From NCBI GenBank assembly GCA_046758845.1, contig JBHIBA010000189.1, positions 1 to 8,929 on the forward strand: 8,929 nt of DNA. The letters are read 5' to 3'. This DNA comes from JBHIBA01 sp046758845 (GTDB lineage: Bacteria; UBA8248; JACPRG01; G963555815). The notes under the pieces were generated by a model. That model had not been told where the DNA came from. It was given only the letters and a program-made list of their open reading frames with translations, and did no database searches. How positions within the stretch are numbered: position 1 is the stretch's first letter; every line of letters begins with the position of its first letter. The translations under genes and the position numbers were made by a program. Of the stretch, positions 1 through 4,524 are shown piece by piece.

Positions 1-27
1 TCTGGGGCCTTGCGATGGCTCCTGTCT

Positions 28-184
28 TTGCCCGAATGCGCGCCTTGCTGCGCAATGCTCCCGGATTCGGGCAACGGGCCAGCCTTTTGCGACAGAGGGC
101 GGCCCTTCAGGGCTGCCCTCTATCGCGAAACGAAAGTTTTGCGGGGGGGTGTGGGGGGGCGCCTTTCAAAAAGCACCCCCCACA
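28..184 (-). repeat. Three-hairpin dispersed repeat, copy 1
   Basis: This is copy 1 of an element present four times in the window, read here on the minus strand. From left to right it has hairpin H3 (28-37 pairs with 65-74, with an inner TTGC/GCAA stem at 45-55), hairpin H2 (89-126, about 17 bp with a TTCA loop and two non-Watson-Crick pairs), a conserved linker of about 23 nt (127-149) and a G-run/C-run hairpin H1 (150-158 with 176-184). Linker and layout match copies 2 and 4, but the arm sequences differ. H1 ends 46 bp beyond the thiL stop codon. No protein is credible here, because the short ORFs across it only translate the repeat. Function unknown. Confidence 0.8.
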
Positions 185-229
185 AAAAAGCCCCCCTGGC
201 AATCCCCGCTTTCATCCCCATCTGGCAAA

Positions 230-1270
230 TCACCCGCCGCCTCTTCGCAGATGGTCATAGCTCGTGACGACTAAGGGGACTTCGCGGCCGTTCCTCACGA
301 CGTTCCGGCCCGCCCCTTCCTCAGTGAAGCGGCCGATGGCCCTGAGGTTCGTCCCCGTCTCCTGGAAGAGCCGCGCGGCGAGTCCCTCCGCTTCATCCGG
401 CCGGACGGCGACGAGCAACTCGTAGTCCTCCCCTCCTTGCAAGGCCAGGTCCTCCGGTTCCAGGTCCCACCGGGGGGCGACGTCCCGCAGGGCGTCGGAG
501 AGGGGAAATTCTCCGGCGTCCAGGGTCACACCCACACGGCTCGCCTCGCACAGGTGAGAGACATCGCCGGAGAGGCCGTCGCTTACGTCGATCATCGCCG
601 TGGCGGCTCCCGCGCGCGCAATGGCCCGTCCCTCCCGCACCAGCGGCCTCGGTCCGAGGAAGGCGTCCACGAGGGATTCGTCCGAAGGCGCAAAGGCAGG
701 TTTTCCCCCCCCTCGCGACGAACCGGCCTGCAGAAGGAGCCGAAGTCCCGCGGCTGCGTCGCCCAGCGTGCCTGTGACCATCAAAACGTCCCCCGGCTGC
801 GCCCCGGACCGGCGCAGGGTTGCCTCGGGGTCCCCTTCTCCCAAGAGGTGGACGTCCAGGACGATCCCCGAGCGGCAGCGCGAAACGTTGCCGCCCACGA
901 AAACCGTCCCGAATTCTTCCCCCTGCTCGCGCAGTCCGTCGTACACTTCCTCCAAGTAGTCACAGGGCGTGTCTTCCGGCACGGCGATGGAGACCAGGGC
1001 GAACTTTGGGTCTCCGCCCATGGCGGCGACGTCGCTGAGGTTGATGGCCAGGGCCTTTCGCCCGATCTGGCGGGGCGGGCAGTGGCTCCGGATGAAGTGC
1101 TCCCCTTCCACCAGGATGTCGCTCGTTGCCAGGACCCACCGGCCCGGCGAAAAGACCAGCCCCGCGCAGTCGTCTCCATTGGGCAGGACGACGCCCGGCC
1201 CGTCGCAGGGGCCGAGCCGCTTCCGAAGACGGTCAATCAGTCCGAACTCGCCGATGTCCGCGACGCGCAC
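230..1270 (-). CDS. thiL: Thiamine-monophosphate kinase ThiL
   Basis: ThiL phosphorylates thiamine monophosphate with ATP to give thiamine diphosphate, the last step of cofactor B1 synthesis, in the cytoplasm. The 346-residue product has the family signatures in order: N-terminal GEFGLIDRL (7-15), the Mg/ATP-binding GDDCAG (32-37), DILVEGEHF (51-59), NLSDVAAMGGDP (77-88), GGNVSR (126-131), MIDVSDGLSGD (226-236) and GGEDYELL (279-286). Length is slightly above the usual 320-335; the extra residues lie in a Gly/Ser-rich loop near 183-198. The start is GTG at 1270, preceded by GGAG eight bases upstream; the protein opens exactly as ThiL proteins do. No thiamine synthesis gene is adjacent, and the upstream region holds repeat copy 2, with no recognisable TPP riboswitch. 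The gene stands alone, transcribed away from the M48 peptidase. Confidence 0.96.
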   Translation of the reverse strand: MRVADIGEFGLIDRLRKRLGPCDGPGVVLPNGDDCAGLVFSPGRWVLATSDILVEGEHFIRSHCPPRQIGRKALAINLSDVAAMGGDPKFALVSIAVPEDTPCDYLEEVYDGLREQGEEFGTVFVGGNVSRCRSGIVLDVHLLGEGDPEATLRRSGAQPGDVLMVTGTLGDAAAGLRLLLQAGSSRGGGKPAFAPSDESLVDAFLGPRPLVREGRAIARAGAATAMIDVSDGLSGDVSHLCEASRVGVTLDAGEFPLSDALRDVAPRWDLEPEDLALQGGEDYELLVAVRPDEAEGLAARLFQETGTNLRAIGRFTEEGAGRNVVRNGREVPLVVTSYDHLRRGGG

Positions 1271-1318
1271 GAGATTCTCTCCGCCGACGCCTCTTTTGGC
1301 CGCTCAGATAGCATACCG

Positions 1319-1475
1319 CCAGGGGGGCCTTTTTGAAAACCGGCCCCCCTGGACCCCCCGGAAAACTTTCGTTTCGCGATAGAGTGCCGCCCCCTTTGGG
1401 GCGGCACTCTATCGCCTAAAACTGGCTGGTTGGCCGGATGCTGCGGCTGGCGAAGCCAGACGGGCCTCCGGCCAA
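1319..1475 (+). repeat. Three-hairpin dispersed repeat, copy 2
   Basis: This is an intact plus-orientation copy. H1 pairs 1319-1329 with 1342-1352 (11 bp, G-run arm against C-run arm, loop rich in T and A). H2 pairs 1376-1393 with 1398-1415 (18 perfect base pairs, loop CTTT). H3 pairs 1430-1438 with 1467-1475 and contains an inner stem CTGGC/GCCAG closed by a GAA loop (1447-1459). The segment between H2 and the inner H3 stem (1416-1446) is identical to that of copy 4 (8869-8899). H1 lies 48 bp upstream of the thiL start, so any thiL promoter must lie in or next to this element. No U-run follows the hairpins, so they are not typical Rho-independent terminators. Confidence 0.85.
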
Positions 1476-1538
1476 AGAGATAAGCCACGAAGGGTTACAC
1501 ACAACCGGTTCAGCCAGACTCACCCCCAACCCAAAGCA

Positions 1539-1640
1539 GGCCCGGCCACGCAGTGCCGGGCCGTCAAAAGTTTTGCGGGGGGGTGTGGGGGGCGCCTTTC
1601 AAAGCTTGTCCCGAGCGAAGCCGAGGGAAGCACCCCCCAC
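1539..1640 (-). repeat. Three-hairpin repeat, degenerate copy 3
   Basis: This is a diverged minus-orientation copy upstream of the M48 peptidase gene. A hairpin at the H2 position (1539-1546 with 1555-1562, GGCCCGGC arms) has a sequence unlike H2 of the other copies. The conserved linker follows (about 1563-1584). H1 (1585-1592 with 1633-1640) has its loop enlarged by an inserted short palindrome. A further small hairpin (1650-1654 with 1659-1663, loop GTTA) sits just beyond, between two copies of an AAAAAG motif. No H3 is recognisable. Together with copy 2, this accounts for most of the 495-bp gap between thiL and the peptidase. Confidence 0.65.
1604..1628. repeat. Short palindromic repeat inside copy 3
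   Basis: About 25 bp reading TCCCGAGCGAAGCCGAGGGA at its core form an imperfect palindrome (TCCC...GGGA arms, GAA centre). The segment sits exactly in the loop of H1 of copy 3. Copy 1 has the same flanks (CTTTCAAA on one side, AGCACCCCCC on the other) joined without it, so it looks like an insertion. I recognise this core as a short palindrome found widely between genes of many uncultured bacteria. That recognition is from memory and was not searched. Confidence 0.6.
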
Positions 1641-1765
1641 TAAAAAGCCGGCACGTTAGTGCCCAAAAAGGCCCCCTGGCAAATCCGGCCGGTTTTCAAA
1701 ATTGCATCGACCCCCGTTTCGGAATAGATTCTTGCCGTGCCCTCCCAGGAATTGGATCATGTTCG

Positions 1766-2974
1766 ATGGAACAGAGTCTGCACAAAGCAACAAGCTCTGA
1801 GGCGCCGGGCGGCGAGACGCAACTGAACCCTGATCAACCAGCCCCTGAGAGCCGCCAAAAGGATGCCCGGCGATATCACCGCTCCGGACGCACCGTCGGG
1901 GTCGCGCGTTCGGCGTTGGGTTTTCTCTTCCTGGCCGGAGTCCTCTTCGCCGGCCTATCGAGAGCGCTCGCCGAATGGGTCCGGACCTTTGCGTGGCATC
2001 AGTGGTTGGAGATCGCCGTTTTTTGCGCCATTCTGTTTGTCGTCTACGAAATTTTGAGCCTCCCGCTGGACTATTACAGCGGACACCGGCTTCTTCGAAG
2101 GTTCGGCCTTTCGCGGCAGACGCCGGGCGATTGGCTCAAAGACCACTTCAAAGGCGTTCTCATCGGTCTTCTCTTGGGACTTGTGGGGTTTGAAATTCTT
2201 TACTGGCTGCTGAGGATGACGGATCCCGTAACCTTTCCCCTCTGGGCCGGTCTGGCGCTCGTCGGATTCTTGATCCTCGCCAGCTGGCTTTTCCCCGTGC
2301 TCTTGATGCCGGTGTTCTTCAAGACCCAGCCTGTGCGGGATGAGGAGCTGAACCGCCGGCTGGCCGAGCTGGTCCACGACGCCGGCGCGCAGCTCCGGGG
2401 GATTTTCCAGTTCGATTTGGGACGCAAGAGCCGCGTCGCCAACGCCGCCCTCACCGGCCTGGGAAAAACGCGGCGCATTCTCCTGAGCGATACGCTGCTT
2501 TCCAATTTCACCGGGGAAGAGATTGGCGTCGTTCTGGCCCACGAGCTGGCTCATCACAAGAGGCGGCACATCCCGAAGCTCATCGCGGCGCAGACAGTCC
2601 TGGGGATCGGCGCTTTCTTTGCTGTGAGGTTCGCCCTTCGCAGCCTTGCCCCTTTCCTGGAACTCGATGGCGCCGCCGACCCGGCTGGCCTTCCCCTGAT
2701 GTTACTCGTCCTTGGCGGGGCAGGCTTCGTCGCGGCCCCCTTTTGGCGGTCGGCTTCCCGAAGACTGGAGGCCGGATGCGACGACTATGCTTTGCGGGCG
2801 ACGAACGATCCCGAGTCCTTCATCTCGGCGATGCGGAAACTGGCCGCGCTGAACCTGGCCGAGGAATCTCCTTCCCCTTGGGTGGAACGGTTGTTCTACA
2901 GCCATCCGCCCATTGCGCGCCGCATCGAGCAGGCAAAAAAGTTCCGGCGCGACCTTTCCACGGCTGGCGGGTGA
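1766..2974 (+). CDS. M48 family membrane zinc metallopeptidase (Ste24/CAAX protease-like)
   Basis: This is an integral membrane zinc endopeptidase of family M48. Ste24-type members cleave prenylated or other membrane-associated and misfolded proteins; the bacterial substrate is unknown. The 402-residue product has the zinc motif HELAHH (H259, E260, H263) and the downstream zinc ligand in EAGCDDYAL (E335, with D339). It also has the family's SRVANAALTGLGKTRRILL segment (222-240), the N-terminal domain motif LPLDYYSGHRLLRRFGLSRQ (99-118) and the C-terminal SHPPIARRI (379-387). Hydrophobic segments lie near 49-68, 80-98, 129-149, 160-182, 272-290 and 308-328. The start at ATG 1766 is chosen because everything upstream in this frame translates repeat copy 3. 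The ribosome site is poor (AGGA 15 bases upstream), so the start is uncertain. The first 45 residues are polar and not typical of the family. Confidence 0.9.
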   Translation: MEQSLHKATSSEAPGGETQLNPDQPAPESRQKDARRYHRSGRTVGVARSALGFLFLAGVLFAGLSRALAEWVRTFAWHQWLEIAVFCAILFVVYEILSLPLDYYSGHRLLRRFGLSRQTPGDWLKDHFKGVLIGLLLGLVGFEILYWLLRMTDPVTFPLWAGLALVGFLILASWLFPVLLMPVFFKTQPVRDEELNRRLAELVHDAGAQLRGIFQFDLGRKSRVANAALTGLGKTRRILLSDTLLSNFTGEEIGVVLAHELAHHKRRHIPKLIAAQTVLGIGAFFAVRFALRSLAPFLELDGAADPAGLPLMLLVLGGAGFVAAPFWRSASRRLEAGCDDYALRATNDPESFISAMRKLAALNLAEESPSPWVERLFYSHPPIARRIEQAKKFRRDLSTAGG

Positions 2975-3010
2975 GGACCGCGGGGCTCCGGCGGGGAGGC
3001 CCTTGACGGA

Positions 3011-3019
3011 TGGTATAAT
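3011..3019 (+). promoter_or_regulatory. Candidate extended -10 promoter
   Basis: TGGTATAAT forms a perfect -10 hexamer (3014-3019) with an extended TGn motif. The TTGACG just upstream (3003-3008) is only 5 bases away, too close to act as its -35 box, and no -35 is seen at 17 bases. It lies 36 bases after the peptidase stop and could drive a transcript through the repeats into the selenoprotein gene at 3421, about 400 bases further on. Sequence match only. Confidence 0.35.
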
Positions 3020-3040
3020 TCTTACTAACAGGAGCACTTT

Positions 3041-3214
3041 TCAGTTGACATGAACCTATCTCAAAATCCCATTTCCCATGCCTTGGGCCTTTGGTCGTCA
3101 TTTCCGCGAAAGCGGGAATCCAGTGTTTTCAAGCTTTTGCGGATGCCCGCTTACGACATGCGGGTATGATGGTTCGGGCACTACCCATTTTGAGATAGGT
3201 TCATGTCATTCTGA
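3041..3214. mobile_element. MITE-like element with 22-bp perfect terminal inverted repeats
   Basis: The segment 3046-3067 (TGACATGAACCT...) is the exact inverted complement of 3187-3208. The match extends outward, with a one-base length difference, to TCAG (3041-3044) against CTGA (3211-3214), giving arms of about 26 bp around a 120-bp centre. There is no coding capacity for a transposase. No clear target-site duplication is visible outside the arms. The centre holds two further palindromes of a different type. It lies between the M48 gene and the selenoprotein gene. It could be a non-autonomous transposable element or simply a long cruciform/hairpin repeat. Confidence 0.6.
3097..3170. repeat. 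Nested short palindromes of the CCCGC-GAAA-GCGGG type
   Basis: Inside the inverted-repeat element, ATTTCCGCGAAAGCGGGAAT (3100-3119) is a near-perfect palindrome. A second hairpin, CCCGC at 3146-3150 against GCGGG at 3160-3164, follows. The first closely matches the dRS3 repeat of Neisseria (ATTCCC, eight bases, GGGAAT), and repeats of this form are widespread between genes in proteobacteria. The two hairpins face each other with a spacer of about 26 bases. The recognition is from memory of the consensus. Confidence 0.6.
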
Positions 3215-3309
3215 GGGCGGGCCATTGGCCCGCACGAAGAATCTCGCCTTAGATTGTCCTAATTGCGAGACCCTGAGCGCGAGTCGGTGACTCTCGCTCA
3301 GGGTGAGAT
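3205..3309. repeat. CATTCTGAG/CTCAGGGTGA-type intergenic repeat with two strong hairpins
   Basis: The segment starts GTCATTCTGAG and ends CTCAGGGTGA, an arrangement typical of dispersed intergenic repeats in many bacteria, whose translations read like SEAKNL. It holds a 17-bp palindrome GCGGGCCATTGGCCCGC (3217-3233) and a long hairpin (3271-3303). The hairpin has nine outer pairs, one mismatch, five inner pairs and the loop GGT. It overlaps the right end of the preceding inverted-repeat element. The rest of the gap to 3420 shows nothing recognisable except the ribosome site of the next gene. Confidence 0.55.
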
Positions 3310-3420
3310 CAGTGTCAATTATTTAGTGCTCGATTTAGTAACTGAAGGCAGAGAAGGCGAGGGAGAATTCGCCGCATCGGCCAAATCCGCTAACGACCCG
3401 TTTCCTGTGGGAGGAAGTCC

Positions 3421-4104
3421 ATGGTTGATCGAAACCACTACATCCCCAGGCCGCCGGGACCCCTGTGGGGCCTCTGGACGTGGCGGTACCTCAACAAGTT
3501 CAAGACCCTGCGGCTCGTCACCAGCAAGCGGGTGAAGGGGTTCTATAAGAAATTCCCTTTGGTGTATCCGCCCGGCTCCGAATTCCCGGCGATTGACCTT
3601 CAAACCACGAACGGACAACGCATTCAAACCGCCGACCTGCGGGGGAAAAATCATTTCGTCCTGTTCACCGGGGCCCTCACGTGACCGCCCTTCCGGCGGC
3701 AGTTGCCGCTCATGGAAGAGCTTCAGAAGAAGTACGCGGACCGAGACGTTCTCTTCTTTGTGATGTACGTCCGGGAGCCCCACCCCGGGGAGACGGGCTT
3801 CAAACAATACCGCAAGCACGAGAGCTACGAGCATAAGCTCGATTACGCCCGCGAGCTGGTGAATATCAAAGGGCTGACCGTCCCCGTCCTCGTGGATGGA
3901 CTCGATGAGGCGAATCATGTGAAGCTGGGGAACCTGCCGAACATCGTTTACATCGTGAACAAGGCGGGTAAGGTCGAGTACAAGGCCACGTGGCTGGACG
4001 CCGATTCGGTGGACGAGGTCCTGGCGGAGGTCGTCACCGCCGAGGACCCATCCCGCCCAGTCCAGAAGACGATGGATTCCGCCAAGGTGGGAACTGCCAT
4101 CTGA
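3421..4104 (+). CDS. Selenoprotein: iodothyronine deiodinase-like thioredoxin-fold protein (TGA 3682-3684 = Sec)
   Basis: A 227-residue protein read through an in-frame TGA as selenocysteine (Sec88). The ATG at 3421 has a strong ribosome site, GGGAGGA, five bases upstream. The segments before and after TGA form one domain: GSEFPAIDLQTTNG (52-65), NHFVLFTGALT-Sec-PPFRRQLPLM (77-98), VMYVREPHPGE (114-124) and GNLPNIVYIVNKAGKV (170-185). The Sec-Pro-Pro-Phe motif followed by a YVREPHP-like block is the hallmark of the deiodinase family, whose animal members remove iodine from thyroid hormone; bacterial members are mostly uncharacterised reductases. The protein has no cysteine at all, so Sec is the only thiol-type residue. 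No signal peptide is seen, so it is probably cytosolic. It seems monocistronic, flanked by repeats and the leader of the next operon. A sequencing error or a nonsense mutation is the alternative, but the SECIS-like hairpin and the position of TGA at the active site argue against it. Confidence 0.85.
3685..3715 (+). promoter_or_regulatory. Bacterial SECIS-like hairpin after the Sec codon
   Basis: Directly after the TGA, GCGGC (3696-3700) pairs with GCCGC (3705-3709) around the loop AGTT. The loop starts 17 bases after the codon, leaving 16 bases between. A G-U pair (3695-3710) and CC/GG pairing across a small bulge (3693-3694 with 3714-3715) extend the stem. Bacterial SECIS elements are expected to lie inside the reading frame with a conserved G among the first loop bases, here G3702. 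A competing fold, CCGCC (3685-3689) with GGCGG (3695-3699), is possible. SelB would bind it to deliver Sec-tRNA. Confidence 0.65.
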
Positions 4105-4202
4105 GAAGGAGATCTGCGCGGGGCGGTTTTTGGGCACTGGCAGGATCGCTTGTAAAAATCGGATGGAATCCCCGGTGAATTCCTGTAAAATATGAATGTA
4201 AA

Positions 4203-4287
4203 CATGCGGATTCGGTCTGCGCCCGGTGTAGAGCAGCTTTCGGGCGATAGACCGTGATGCAGCTACTAATCTACCAGCCACGCCTGG
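4203..4287 (+). ncRNA. Candidate structured leader RNA upstream of the AOR operon
   Basis: CGGTCT (4213-4218) pairs with AGACCG (4249-4254), and CGCCCG (4220-4225) with CGGGCG (4241-4246). The two perfect 6-bp helices are separated by a small internal loop (G against AT). The 15-base apical loop contains GTAGA (4228-4232), which could form a pseudoknot with TCTAC (4270-4274) or, through GTAG, with CTAC (4263-4266). A short CCAG/CTGG hairpin follows (4274-4287), then the ribosome site. A possible -10 (TAAAAT, 4186-4191, with TG before it) would start transcription just upstream. I do not recognise a known riboswitch. A Moco/tungsten-cofactor riboswitch would fit the context, but I cannot match its conserved bases. 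The rest of the 204-bp gap shows nothing else clear. Confidence 0.4.
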
Positions 4288-4308
4288 ATAACTCGGGGGG
4301 AGGGAATT

Positions 4309-4524
4309 GTGACGGCCGGTCCCGAAAAGAAAAAAGCCGTAGCCATCCGCTGCAAGAAGTGCCACACCCGATTCGACGTTGCCCCCCAGACCCCGGAAGT
4401 CCGGTGCCCCGGCTGCGGCCAGGGCTGGCGCATCCGCTGGTTCCGTCCTGACGTGGGAATGATCATCGCCCCGACGTCGTGGACGGACTACCAGACGGCG
4501 GAGAGGAGGGTGTCGGATGAGTGA
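4309..4524 (+). CDS. Small zinc-ribbon protein, first gene of the AOR operon
   Basis: A 71-residue protein with two CxxC knuckles, CKKC (15-18) and CPGC (33-36), spaced as in a rubredoxin-like or zinc-ribbon fold. It would bind one zinc or iron. The flanks are basic (PEKKKA at the N-terminus, WRIRWFRP near 40-47). The GTG start at 4309 has a clear GGAGG five bases upstream. The gene overlaps the AOR start by eight bases and contains that gene's ribosome site (GGAGGG, 4505-4510), so the two are probably translationally coupled. Its role is unknown: a regulator, a small electron carrier or an assembly partner of the oxidoreductase are all possible. The four cysteines and the coupling support a real gene. 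Confidence 0.75.
   Translation: MTAGPEKKKAVAIRCKKCHTRFDVAPQTPEVRCPGCGQGWRIRWFRPDVGMIIAPTSWTDYQTAERRVSDE

Noticed and set aside
10..267. Short frames at 10-267, 1438-1659, 3078-3290 and 8435-8920
   Set aside because: They translate dispersed repeats (Arg/Gly-rich or SGNP/TKNL-like strings), not proteins.
437..1336. 299-residue plus-strand frame across thiL
   Set aside because: It is a shadow of thiL; its translation is low-complexity and matches no family.
1271..1420. TPP riboswitch or other leader upstream of thiL
   Set aside because: The region is occupied by the dispersed three-hairpin repeat; no conserved TPP-aptamer bases were seen, and ThiL is seldom TPP-regulated alone.
3003..3019. 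TTGACG and TATAAT as a -35/-10 pair
   Set aside because: Only five bases separate them, far from the 16-18 needed; only the extended -10 is kept, at low confidence.
3421..3684. Treating the TGA as a nonsense mutation (pseudogene)
   Set aside because: The TGA falls at the redox-active site, the downstream frame is intact to its own stop, and a SECIS-like hairpin follows.
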